In this document: positions 16,224 to 24,018 of the stretch, one piece after another | How positions within the stretch are numbered: the first letter of the stretch is position 1 | Layout of the letters: each line of letters opens with the position of its first letter | NCBI RefSeq assembly: GCF_947498515.1 | Contig: NZ_CANMKO010000007.1 | Location: forward strand, 124,001-188,000 | Direction: 5' to 3' | DNA length: 64,000 nt | Origin: an uncultured Pelagimonas sp. | GTDB lineage: Bacteria > Pseudomonadota > Alphaproteobacteria > Rhodobacterales > Rhodobacteraceae | Notes under the pieces: model-generated | What the model saw: the letters and a program-made list of their open reading frames with translations, nothing else | Told to the model about the DNA's origin: nothing | Database searches by the model: none | Program-made: the position numbers and the translations under genes

Positions 16224-17036
16224 TCACCCGAAAATGGAAGTTCGGGGAATTTGTTGCAACAAAGTAACCGCCACCTGATTAGAAGATGTGGCCGCAAAGT
16301 TTTTGATTTGGCTTTGCAACAAATAAGTTTGCACGATTTTCCCCATTATCTCTGGATCGGAGAGATCTTCGATTTCACTTACTCCAAAACGAGACTGTGT
16401 TTTATCTCGTAGTGTTTCCAGTTGCTTGTCCAAATCCAGTTGCGCAAAGCTACTTGGCAACCCAAGAGCAGTTTCAAAAACAGTTCTAATTGGTGTTGTG
16501 CCCATAACGCGAAACCATTTAGTATCATCTGTACCATCGGATCCAGCTATCTCCGGAAGGTTACGTTCAAAATTCATCGACAAGCGCAAAGTTTCATCTT
16601 GATTTCCTACGGAAATCTCAAATTCTTGCGCGCGGTATTTTGTCAATATCTCTGTTGGGAAATTACTTAGTGATGTTCTTGATCCGAGCGGCGAATCAAA
16701 TGCAAAAGCCTTTGTCAATGACTTATAGCGTTCATCAGCCATGCGGTTCGCAAGCGAACCCGTATCAGAGATACCCTCCTCCAGTATCTTTTTGATAAAA
16801 AACTTATTGTCTATGTCATCCTGTAGGCCGAACGCACCAAGAGCAACTTTAAGCAACCGCCGATCTGCAACTAAATCTTCTGCCGTCTTGATACTGGCGA
16901 TGTTGGATTCAAAATAGTCTGTATCTCGTAATAGCTCTGCTCCGCTATTGAAAACTTGCTTTTGCGACTCTTCCGTTGATTTTAGAAATTGCCAACCAAC
17001 CAAGCCAGACCCAACAATTACAGGCTGAAAGCTCAT
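16224..17036 (-). CDS. DUF1217-family flagellar-cluster protein
   Basis: A 270-aa mostly helical protein resembling the DUF1217 family that travels with flaF/flbT in Rhodobacteraceae. Visible segments are MSFQPVIVGSGLVGWQFLK, a repeated helical pattern with LKVALGAFGLQDDIDNKFF, and GLPSSFAQLDLDKQLETLRD. It has no signal peptide or membrane helix. Its start overlaps the flbT stop (17033-17036), so it is coupled to flagellin regulation genes. A role in flagellar assembly or flagellin handling is inferred only from linkage; no biochemical function is known to me. Confidence 0.75.
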   Translation of the reverse strand: MSFQPVIVGSGLVGWQFLKSTEESQKQVFNSGAELLRDTDYFESNIASIKTAEDLVADRRLLKVALGAFGLQDDIDNKFFIKKILEEGISDTGSLANRMADERYKSLTKAFAFDSPLGSRTSLSNFPTEILTKYRAQEFEISVGNQDETLRLSMNFERNLPEIAGSDGTDDTKWFRVMGTTPIRTVFETALGLPSSFAQLDLDKQLETLRDKTQSRFGVSEIEDLSDPEIMGKIVQTYLLQSQIKNFAATSSNQVAVTLLQQIPRTSIFG

Positions 17037-17437
17037 AGCTGTCTAGCGGCCAAAAGCCGGTCCTCACGAGGAATCAATGCACGCAAAGCTTTCAAGCACT
17101 GATAAAACTGATCGCTCAACAAAGCTTCGGTGGCTTGCGACAGAAGGCGCCTGCTATCCGAGTCGATCAATATGTGACTTAGCTCTTCAATGCGAGGGAG
17201 AAGTTGTTGACGAGCGTCAACCATATCTGTGTCGCCGGTCAAAATCAGCTGTGCAGAGTAACACAATCTTCGGACCGGGGTTTTTGCATCATCTGGGTGA
17301 ATTGCATCACGCAACCTAAGAACATTGGCATTTGGTGTGACAATCGACAGACGACTACGTCGATCACCGTTTTCAATAACGGCTCCGTTGATAAGGACAC
17401 GTTCACGAGGTCCAAGTTTCAGTACCAATCCACTCAT
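17033..17437 (-). CDS. flbT: flagellin synthesis post-transcriptional regulator FlbT
   Basis: A 134-aa FlbT. Family segments are LKLGPRERVLINGAVIENGD, RLRDAIHPDDAKTPVRRL and LLSQATEALLSDQFYQCLKA. In Caulobacter FlbT acts on the 5' untranslated region of flagellin mRNA to couple flagellin synthesis to hook completion. Here the two flagellin genes directly upstream share a conserved leader with a small hairpin, a plausible target. It overlaps flaF by four bases (17434-17437) and the DUF1217 gene by four. Confidence 0.93.
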   Translation of the reverse strand: MSGLVLKLGPRERVLINGAVIENGDRRSRLSIVTPNANVLRLRDAIHPDDAKTPVRRLCYSAQLILTGDTDMVDARQQLLPRIEELSHILIDSDSRRLLSQATEALLSDQFYQCLKALRALIPREDRLLAARQL

Positions 17438-17811
17438 CGTTTTATCCTCCGACCGCTCAACCCCTTGAGGATTGCAGCGTTTATTTCCAATAGTGGGGCA
17501 AGGCGTGCTTTTCGTGCCAAAACTTTGCCCGTATGCTGCTGAACGAATTCCGCAAGATAGAAGATTTGTGCACGCAATTCCTGAGGGAGAGCATTGTCTG
17601 TATCAGCGACATCGACAGCCAAGGTGGTCCAAAGTCGTTGATTGTCCGACAATGCCTCAACTAACTTCGGATAAGATCTTGGACCTGCTTCCGCAGAGGA
17701 TTTTATTCGATGCGTTATCCGTGCAATCAGTTCATACTCTGTACCGCGAGGCGTTTGAGTGGTTCGGGCGTTTTGGGAGTAACCACGATGGGCTAGGGAC
17801 TGGGCGTTCAC
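17434..17811 (-). CDS. flaF: flagellin secretion/translation regulator FlaF
   Basis: A 125-aa FlaF. Motifs are RGTEYELIARITHRIKS, AGPRSYPKLVEALSDNQRLW and the C-terminal LLEINAAILKGLSGR. In Caulobacter FlaF promotes flagellin secretion or synthesis in opposition to FlbT. It is the first gene of the flaF-flbT-DUF1217 unit, 79 bp after the first flagellin gene, from which it is separated by a terminator hairpin. Confidence 0.92.
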   Translation of the reverse strand: MNAQSLAHRGYSQNARTTQTPRGTEYELIARITHRIKSSAEAGPRSYPKLVEALSDNQRLWTTLAVDVADTDNALPQELRAQIFYLAEFVQQHTGKVLARKARLAPLLEINAAILKGLSGRRIKR

Positions 17812-17852
17812 TTCACAACCTTCTGGTTTTCATGTTCTGAAAATTTAAAATG

Positions 17853-17879
17853 GGAAGGCCAGCGTTCCTCTGGCCTTCC
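17853..17879 (-). terminator. Terminator after flagellin gene 1
   Basis: Perfect 10-bp stem GGAAGGCCAG / CTGGCCTTCC with a 7-base loop. On the minus strand it is followed by CATTTTAAATTTT. It should separate the abundant flagellin transcript from flaF-flbT. Confidence 0.8.
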
Positions 17880-17890
17880 TGAACTCCGAG

Positions 17891-19186
17891 TTAACGGAAG
17901 AGTGACAACAGTTGCTGCGGTGCCTGGTTAGCAATCGACAAAGCCTGAACACCCAGCTGCTGTTGAACCTGCAACGCCTGCAAACGGGCAGAAGTTTCTT
18001 CCATATCAGCGTCAACAAGCGAGCCGATACCAGATTTCAGAGCATCGGTCAGACCCGAGATGAAATCCGATTGGGTTTCAATGCGACCCTGAACAGAACC
18101 AAAGTTGGCGGCGGCATCAACAGACGTTTGAATAAAGCCTTCAATTGCTGTGAGTGCTGAATCGACGCCTTCTTGTGTGGTTACGTCAATGTTGGCTAGT
18201 TCACCAAGGCCACCACCAATATCCGTTCCTGTGTCCGCATAAGTATCAGAACGGACAGTGATGTCGTTTCCAACTGTCGTCGAACCTGTGACAGTTACAG
18301 CACCAGTTGTGGAGTTAAAGGACATGGACATATCGTCTGAATCAAGCCCCGCACCTGCTAGGTGAGACTTCAATCCGTCGTTCAAGTTGTCAAAGACATC
18401 TTGGGCTGTGTCGCCTTCTCGCGCCACATACATAATTTCGGAAGGACGTCCAGTTGCCGTTGAGGTGTTGGCTGAAGCAAAATCACCTGCTCCCGCAGAC
18501 AACGAAATAGAATAGCCAACCCCGGCGGCAACTTCGGCCGTTACAATGGTAAAGTCCGTTGTATCCGCTGTACCGGCACCGGTCAGAGCGTCAGTAGCAC
18601 CTGCGGTTGTACCACTCATTTGGGTACCACCTGTCGCCTGAGCAGCTCCAGTAATTGTCGCAGCACTCGTTCCCAAGTCTTGCTTTGAAACCGAGATGTC
18701 AGACGCAGACACGCCAGTAGAAGAACGGTCCAAAGATGCGAGTACGTTAATAGTATCCGAGCCCGCTGTAGTGTCTTTGTTGTCAAGCAGATTCAATCCG
18801 TTGAATTGAGCCGCGCCAACAACAGCGCCAATCTGGTCTCGTAGTGCGGAAATATCTGTTTGGATTTTGTCCCGGTCGACGTTTTCTTCCTGCGCCGCAA
18901 CAATTTTACCTTTGATGTCGGTCAGCAGGTCGGTCACGGTTTCTGATGCTTGACGAGCAACTGCGACAGTCGACTGGCCTAGGTTGAGGCTGTCGGAAAT
19001 GCCCTTGAAGCCTTTGACGTCTGCTTCCATCACTTTCGAGATGGCCCAAACGGCAGAGTTGTCCTTGGCGTTTGCAACCGACTTACCGGTCGAGATCTTC
19101 GACTGGGTATCGGCCATATTCGAGTTGATCGACTTGAGAGTCTGCAGCGCAACCATTGCGCCGTTGTTTGTCAGGATACTAGACAT
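17891..19186 (-). CDS. fliC: flagellin (copy 1)
   Basis: A 431-aa flagellin. The D0/D1 N-terminus (about 1-135) begins MSSILTNNGAMVALQTLKS, and the C-terminal D0/D1 region (about 345-431) ends in QAPQQLLSLFR. The variable centre is Ala/Thr/Gly/Ser/Asp-rich and poor in Lys, as in surface domains. The start at 19186 (not 19231) is set by family alignment and an AAGGAC site. Ends are almost identical to copy 2 at 19364-20587, while the central regions differ. A 5' leader hairpin and a sigma28-like promoter element are shared with copy 2. Confidence 0.96.
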   Translation of the reverse strand: MSSILTNNGAMVALQTLKSINSNMADTQSKISTGKSVANAKDNSAVWAISKVMEADVKGFKGISDSLNLGQSTVAVARQASETVTDLLTDIKGKIVAAQEENVDRDKIQTDISALRDQIGAVVGAAQFNGLNLLDNKDTTAGSDTINVLASLDRSSTGVSASDISVSKQDLGTSAATITGAAQATGGTQMSGTTAGATDALTGAGTADTTDFTIVTAEVAAGVGYSISLSAGAGDFASANTSTATGRPSEIMYVAREGDTAQDVFDNLNDGLKSHLAGAGLDSDDMSMSFNSTTGAVTVTGSTTVGNDITVRSDTYADTGTDIGGGLGELANIDVTTQEGVDSALTAIEGFIQTSVDAAANFGSVQGRIETQSDFISGLTDALKSGIGSLVDADMEETSARLQALQVQQQLGVQALSIANQAPQQLLSLFR

Positions 19187-19210
19187 GTGTTTTGTCCTTA
19201 GGGTTTTACA

Positions 19211-19222
19211 GCGCTTTTGCGC
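19211..19222 (-). promoter_or_regulatory. Conserved flagellin 5' leader hairpin (copy 1)
   Basis: On the transcript GCGC-AAAA-GCGC forms a short hairpin 25 bases upstream of the flagellin start. The same element with identical core is present at 20612-20623 before copy 2. It is a candidate FlbT/FlaF response element; that is inference from conservation and location. Confidence 0.4.
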
Positions 19223-19237
19223 CAGTTGCATGCGCCG

Positions 19238-19264
19238 AATTCGGCATTTTCAACGTCCTTCTGA
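19238..19264 (-). promoter_or_regulatory. Putative sigma28-type promoter of flagellin 1
   Basis: On the minus strand TCAG, 15 bases, then GCCGAATT. This resembles the flagellar sigma28 pattern TAAA-N15-GCCGATAA. Copy 2 has TCAG-N15-GCCGCTCG at the same relative place. The -35 match is partial, so confidence is moderate. Confidence 0.45.
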
Positions 19265-19287
19265 CGGATGCAGACCTGTTAATTTAG

Positions 19288-19310
19288 GCTGCGCCACCTT
19301 GCCTGGTGCA
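19288..19310 (-). promoter_or_regulatory. Conserved upstream block of flagellin promoter 1
   Basis: The minus-strand block CACC-N6-GGTG followed by GCGCAGC lies about 105-125 bp before the start codon. The same block with N7 spacing is found at 20691-20714 before copy 2. It may be an activator site or simply inherited from duplication of the promoter. Confidence 0.35.
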
Positions 19311-19321
19311 TGGAATTGAAG

Positions 19322-19355
19322 GATGGGGAGGAACTGGAACCAGCCCTTCCCCATC
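19322..19355 (-). terminator. Hairpin after flagellin gene 2
   Basis: An 8-bp outer stem GATGGGGA / TCCCCATC with an inner CTGG-AA-CCAG stem lies 9 bp past the copy 2 stop codon. On the minus strand only a weak CTTCAATT tail follows. Its placement suggests a terminator or 3'-end stabiliser. Confidence 0.6.
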
Positions 19356-19363
19356 AAGTTTTG

Positions 19364-20587
19364 TTAACGGAAGAGCGACAGAAGCTGCTGTGGTGCCTGG
19401 TTGGCGATTGACAGGGCCTGAACGCCGAGCTGTTGCTGAACCTGAAGCGCTTGCAGTCGCGCCGAGGTTTCTTCCATATCCGCGTCAACAAGTGACCCAA
19501 TGCCTGATTTCAGGGCGTCGGTCAGACCCGAAATAAAATCAGACTGGGTTTCAATACGACCTTGGACCGAACCAAAGTTGGCAGCTGCATCCACTGAAGT
19601 TTGGATCAAACCTTCGACACGGATCAACGCTTCATCAACACCGGCCTGACTGGTGACATCAATGTCGGCCAGATTGGCAAGGCCACCACCGACGGTACCG
19701 TCACTCTCACCGGTCGCAGCAGATTGGAAAACGTCCGCAGTTGCTACTGTAATAGACGCCCCGGTATTGTTGGTCATTTCAATCTGGCCAGTAGTTGCGT
19801 TGGTCGCAAACGACACATCGATTTCATCAATCGCCGCTTGCTCGTTCAAAGCGTCAACCATTTTGTTGGTCACATCACCCAGCGTATCGCCATCGCGAGC
19901 AACATACTGAACTGGGTCCGAGAACGTTAAGCCACCTGCGACGACCTCATAAGACATACCTGCTTCTGGAGTACCAGTGAAGGTAACCGCCAAAGCAGTT
20001 GCGCCGTCAGCGATAGCACTGTTGGAGCCGCCAGTGTTGGTTGTACGTGTACCTGCTGTTTGAGCAGTTGAACCCAAATCTTGTTTCGCGACACTGATAT
20101 CGGATGCGGTGACCCCAGAAGAGGACCGGTCAAGGGATGCCAAGACATTGATGGATCCAGAACCAGCGGTTGATCCCGTATTTTCAAGCAAGTTCAGGCC
20201 GTTGAATTGAGCCGCACCTACAACGGCGCCAATCTGGTCGCGCAGCGCGTCGATGTCGGTCTGGATCTTGTCGCGATCGACGTTTTCCTCTTGCGCAGCA
20301 ACGATCTTGCCTTTGATGTCGGTCAACAGGTCGGTCACGGTTTCAGACGCTTGGCGAGCAACTGCAACGGTCGACTGGCCTAGGTTAAGGCTGTCGGAAA
20401 TGCCCTTGAAGCCTTTGACGTCTGCTTCCATCACTTTCGAGATGGCCCAAACGGCTGAGTTGTCCTTGGCGTTTGCAACCGACTTACCGGTCGAGATCTT
20501 CGACTGGGTATCGGCCATATTCGAGTTGATCGACTTGAGAGTCTGCAGCGCAACCATTGCGCCGTTGTTCGTCAGGATGCTAGACAT
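19364..20587 (-). CDS. fliC: flagellin (copy 2)
   Basis: A 407-aa flagellin paralogue of the gene at 17891. The first ~115 residues are identical to copy 1 apart from a few positions, and the last ~75 residues (from IQTSVDAAANFGSVQG) are identical. The centre (about 150-315) is different and 24 residues shorter. At the DNA level the first ~215 coding bases differ at only about four positions, including third positions, which points to recent duplication or gene conversion. Each copy has its own promoter-like region and terminator hairpin, so they are probably separate transcripts. Filaments may contain both subunits. Confidence 0.96.
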   Translation of the reverse strand: MSSILTNNGAMVALQTLKSINSNMADTQSKISTGKSVANAKDNSAVWAISKVMEADVKGFKGISDSLNLGQSTVAVARQASETVTDLLTDIKGKIVAAQEENVDRDKIQTDIDALRDQIGAVVGAAQFNGLNLLENTGSTAGSGSINVLASLDRSSSGVTASDISVAKQDLGSTAQTAGTRTTNTGGSNSAIADGATALAVTFTGTPEAGMSYEVVAGGLTFSDPVQYVARDGDTLGDVTNKMVDALNEQAAIDEIDVSFATNATTGQIEMTNNTGASITVATADVFQSAATGESDGTVGGGLANLADIDVTSQAGVDEALIRVEGLIQTSVDAAANFGSVQGRIETQSDFISGLTDALKSGIGSLVDADMEETSARLQALQVQQQLGVQALSIANQAPQQLLSLFR

Positions 20588-20611
20588 TTAAAAAGTCCCT
20601 AGTTTTTAAAA

Positions 20612-20623
20612 GCGCTTTTGCGC
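20612..20623 (-). promoter_or_regulatory. Conserved flagellin 5' leader hairpin (copy 2)
   Basis: The transcript has GCGC-AAAA-GCGC 25 bases upstream of the start, matching the element before copy 1 at 19211-19222. It is flanked by further conserved bases (a GGTTGCAT-like block on the plus strand). Confidence 0.4.
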
Positions 20624-20638
20624 CGGTTGCATTTGCCG

Positions 20639-20665
20639 CGAGCGGCACTTCTGACGTCTTTCTGA
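20639..20665 (-). promoter_or_regulatory. Putative sigma28-type promoter of flagellin 2
   Basis: Minus-strand TCAG-N15-GCCGCTCG, aligned with the TCAG-N15-GCCGAATT element of copy 1. The -10 half keeps GCCG but not the AT-rich tail, so this promoter may be weaker or the call may be wrong. Confidence 0.35.
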
Positions 20666-20690
20666 CGGTTGCAGCTCTGGGCATATCCAA

Positions 20691-20714
20691 GCTGCGCCAC
20701 CTTGATTTGGTGCA
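20691..20714 (-). promoter_or_regulatory. Conserved upstream block of flagellin promoter 2
   Basis: Minus-strand CACC-N7-GGTG followed by GCGCAGC, the counterpart of 19288-19310. One extra base in the spacer shifts the arms by one position. Confidence 0.35.
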
Positions 20715-20789
20715 ATGCCAATTTGACCCGGGATTACTAACGGAGGCCTAAGGGCGCTCGCAAAGATCCATAGGATTTGAGGTAAATGC

Positions 20790-21137
20790 TCACGCTCTGC
20801 GCTCAAGTTTCTTTTCCTGAGGCGCATCAATTGTCATTCGTCGGCCATAGGCATCATAGGTATCCATCGATCGGCGAACCCGCTGCAAATCTCCCAACCG
20901 CGAGGCAACATTTCGAATTCCAGCCAACGCTTGGTCAAACAACTCTTGATTACGGCGCATACCGTCTTGAAGTGGTGCCAACTCTTGAGTCGAAATTTTT
21001 TGATCGCCCAACTTTTCCGCTATAATCTCTTTTATTTCCAATAGCTCAGCGATTTTCTCGAAATCACCGGCCAAAAGGGCCTCTCGTTCAGCTTGCAGGA
21101 GAACCTCAAGCTGTTCAGTTAGCGATACATCAGTCAT
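20790..21137 (-). CDS. FlgN-like flagellar export chaperone
   Basis: A 115-aa helical, coiled-coil protein resembling FlgN, the cytoplasmic chaperone for hook-associated proteins FlgK and FlgL. Visible features are an N-terminal heptad helix (LTEQLEVLLQAEREALLAGD then FEKIAELLEIKEIIAEKL) and an amphipathic C-terminal helix. It overlaps the rod-binding protein gene by 8 bases, so both are co-translated. Sequence identity in this family is always low, so the call rests on size, coiled coil and context. Confidence 0.65.
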   Translation of the reverse strand: MTDVSLTEQLEVLLQAEREALLAGDFEKIAELLEIKEIIAEKLGDQKISTQELAPLQDGMRRNQELFDQALAGIRNVASRLGDLQRVRRSMDTYDAYGRRMTIDAPQEKKLERRA

Positions 21138-21399
21138 TCATTCTATCCTTCAGTGCGTCGAATATGGATTCAGCCAACCCTATGCCGCCGTTGGCGGACA
21201 TTTCACGAGCTTGTTCCATCCGCATAAATGAGGCGAATTGATCTTCTCCGGCACCGCCTCCGAAACCCTCTGGTGTTTTTCCAATTCCCGCGGATTTTAG
21301 CATTTCAGCAAGGAAGTTCGCTTCTAGCTCCTGTGCAGCTTTTCGCAGGGCTTGATCTTGGCCTGTTGATACAGTTGGCAGTGTGGATTGTATTTCCAT
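21130..21399 (-). CDS. rod-binding domain protein, FlgJ N-domain / CheL-like
   Basis: An 89-aa protein consisting only of the rod-binding domain found at the N-terminus of FlgJ: LRKAAQELEANFLAEMLKSAG at about 18-38 and GAGEDQFASFMRMEQAREMS at about 50-69. The muramidase domain of enterobacterial FlgJ is absent, as is normal in alphaproteobacteria, where the protein is often named CheL. It likely assists rod assembly through the peptidoglycan. It is divergent from fliK, with 111 bp between starts. Confidence 0.82.
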   Translation of the reverse strand: MEIQSTLPTVSTGQDQALRKAAQELEANFLAEMLKSAGIGKTPEGFGGGAGEDQFASFMRMEQAREMSANGGIGLAESIFDALKDRMND

Positions 21400-21510
21400 C
21401 GCAAATTACTCCAATTCGACTCACTTGAATGACTTTGAACAGAGCTCGGTAAAGAAGCAGTAAGGAAGTTTGGTTTAAAAGGTGAGCAAGGAAGAATTCC
21501 CGGAGCTCAC

Positions 21511-24009
21511 ATGCTTACTCAATTGACTAGCCTCCTAGGGCTGACCCAAAATCCTGACAGCACGCAGTCCAAAGAACGCGCCTCTGCAGATATCGACTTT
21601 GCCCAAATTTTTTCGGAGCTTGAAGACGACAACTCTTCTGTCGAGGGGGATATTCCCAGGATTAAAGACGAAGATTCAGAAGAAGGCTTAGTCGAAAGTT
21701 CTATAGAAAATAATGGCTTAGATAAAACCACCTCTGTTGACGGCGATCCAATCGAAGATCACGAAACAAGCGATATGGAATCGAAGATAGCCCATGAAGA
21801 GTCCGAGCACCATTTCTCCTTTGAGCAAGACACGTCTGCCGAAGTGGATCGAAGCCTTGATCCTATCGAAGTTCCTGTCGAAATTTTTCCAATGTCGACG
21901 ACCGTCCCAGAGTCTGATTCGCACAGCAGAACTCGCTCTTTCCCAGAGCTTGAGACGGCGACAGTCCCAGCAGCCGCCGACAGCTTCGTGTTGTCAGAAA
22001 CAAAAAGTTTCAGCCCCAATGATCCAGAACAAGGGCAGTCTGAAAAACAGTTAAAAAGAGTCGACTTAAATCCAACTTATTCACCCGAGACCCTGGAGCC
22101 ACAGGCTGACGGCAAAAGATCCTTGGAGCTCTTAGCCCGCGTCCCCAACCCAGGCGGCAACTTTTCGCCCAGTCAATTGACACCTTCAGATACCGAAGAA
22201 GACGCGAAAAATACCTCCACAATACCATTTTTCACCAATAGGAACAGACCGTTAGGTCTTCCTTTGAACGTGGGACCAGTGGAGCATGTGAAAGCAAATG
22301 TTGCGCTGCCTTCGGCTGAGAAAGTTTCGAAAGAAGGGTTTTCGCTAACTCAGACTGTACGTCAAAATGTTCATTCGGAAACGTCACCCAGAATTCCCGA
22401 AGAAAGTGAACACTCAGTTCAATCCAAACGCCCATTGGTGGTAGCCCAGGAGAGTTATTTCACTTCAGGAGATACTGCTACAAAGCATGTTGTGTCGACT
22501 TTACCTGATTCAAGTCGAGATTCGTCCTTTCCCGTGCCACGAATTGATCAAGCGGAAAACAGCACTGGGGAAGTTTTGAAAGCATCAGCGCAGTTTAGTC
22601 ATGCTAAATTCGAGGATTTCTCTGAGCAAAGGGCACCTCAAGAATCGCTCCATGTTTCAAAGTCATCAAACTTTGAGGTTTCCAGAAATGAGTTTCCATC
22701 TCCTGTCTTAAACACTGATGTGCGTGTAGGAGAGCAAATTCTGGCAACCCCCGAAGTAAAAGTCGAGCAAAGTGCACAACGCAACGAAAGCCCTTTGCAA
22801 ACAAAGCAACTGGCTGAAACACCAAGCGAATTTCCTCAAGTCAGGATTGAAAGACGCCTGCAGACCCCAGCCCCCTTGCTTACAAACGCTCCGCAATTGG
22901 AAACAGTATTATCCAAAAAAACAGAGATGGCTCCAGAAAAAGTAATACGTAGTTCAATTAATATGGCGGAGCACCAAATTAACGGTCCCAGTTCGCAGCC
23001 AATTGAGTTGAAACATTTAAAGGATGTTTCGAATTCTACACAAATGCCGGAGCAACCCGTTATTAGTGATTTTATAGATACGAAAAAAAGTGCGGCCCCA
23101 TCTACCCGCAATCTAGAAGGCCTGGTAACTTCGTCGGAAGTTCAGAGTTTGGATATTTCACTGCGAAACCTGATTCCTGGGAAAACAGATAAGCAAGCGA
23201 ACCCAGATCGAACTCGAAATAGAGAAGACATCAAGTACGATAGCATTCCGAAACACCAAACAATTCCATTGAATGAAATAATAGAGAAACACTCGATTCC
23301 TGTCAGTGCTGACCCTATTGATATCGGAGAAGAATTGCCTAAGCTAGTGCAGAATGGAATCGAAGCCCCTTCACGTACTAAAACTGACGCCGCAGAATAC
23401 GACATTCGACTAAGCAGTGATTCAAAAAGTATTGAAAGACCACCGATCCCAATTTCCGAAGCGACCGGCCCAAAACCTTTGATTCAACAATCTATTGGTG
23501 TAAATCACCCATCTCTGGTGGGTTTAGATGACTACGTAGGTAGCCCAGAGCTCGCCGTACTATCTAGTTCCTCGGAAACCCGTCAGATCTCCGTCCCAAG
23601 CCCCGCTTCCAGCCCGTGGCAAGCTTCGAGACAAGAAGCGACGCAAGTAATGCGTCAGATTAGTGATGGAATCCAAAAAATGTCGGAAGGGGGCGTTGAA
23701 CTGCGCCTAAACCCAGAAGAGCTTGGATCAGTCAGAATGCAGTTTACGCAGAATGAACAGGGATTAAACGTTCATATTGTAGCTGAGAGAACTGAGACAC
23801 TTGATCTGATCCGCCGGCATATCGACCAGCTAGCCAAAGAGCTGGCCGAAAGTGGTTTTGATGCGACCGGCTTCACCTTTGGAGACCAAGGTGCTCAAGG
23901 TAATCAAAAACAACTTGGGCCCGAGAGCCGTGACTTGGGAATTGATGAGCAAACCCAAACGGATCAACCAGTATCTGTCGTTCATGACGGTCTGGATATT
24001 AGAGTATAA
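21511..24009 (+). CDS. fliK: flagellar hook-length control protein FliK
   Basis: An 832-aa FliK, the molecular ruler that stops hook growth and switches export specificity. Residues 1 to about 690 are low-complexity, rich in Ser, Glu, Pro and Asp and with few predicted structured motifs, as expected for the extended ruler part. The conserved Flg_hook domain is at about 700-800, with ELRLNPEELGSVRMQF and RRHIDQLAKELAESGFD. It is long compared with common FliK (about 400-600 aa). GGAG precedes the ATG. It is followed 9 bp later by flgD, a frequent operon pair. Confidence 0.85.
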   Translation: MLTQLTSLLGLTQNPDSTQSKERASADIDFAQIFSELEDDNSSVEGDIPRIKDEDSEEGLVESSIENNGLDKTTSVDGDPIEDHETSDMESKIAHEESEHHFSFEQDTSAEVDRSLDPIEVPVEIFPMSTTVPESDSHSRTRSFPELETATVPAAADSFVLSETKSFSPNDPEQGQSEKQLKRVDLNPTYSPETLEPQADGKRSLELLARVPNPGGNFSPSQLTPSDTEEDAKNTSTIPFFTNRNRPLGLPLNVGPVEHVKANVALPSAEKVSKEGFSLTQTVRQNVHSETSPRIPEESEHSVQSKRPLVVAQESYFTSGDTATKHVVSTLPDSSRDSSFPVPRIDQAENSTGEVLKASAQFSHAKFEDFSEQRAPQESLHVSKSSNFEVSRNEFPSPVLNTDVRVGEQILATPEVKVEQSAQRNESPLQTKQLAETPSEFPQVRIERRLQTPAPLLTNAPQLETVLSKKTEMAPEKVIRSSINMAEHQINGPSSQPIELKHLKDVSNSTQMPEQPVISDFIDTKKSAAPSTRNLEGLVTSSEVQSLDISLRNLIPGKTDKQANPDRTRNREDIKYDSIPKHQTIPLNEIIEKHSIPVSADPIDIGEELPKLVQNGIEAPSRTKTDAAEYDIRLSSDSKSIERPPIPISEATGPKPLIQQSIGVNHPSLVGLDDYVGSPELAVLSSSSETRQISVPSPASSPWQASRQEATQVMRQISDGIQKMSEGGVELRLNPEELGSVRMQFTQNEQGLNVHIVAERTETLDLIRRHIDQLAKELAESGFDATGFTFGDQGAQGNQKQLGPESRDLGIDEQTQTDQPVSVVHDGLDIRV

Positions 24010-24018
24010 GGACCGGAA

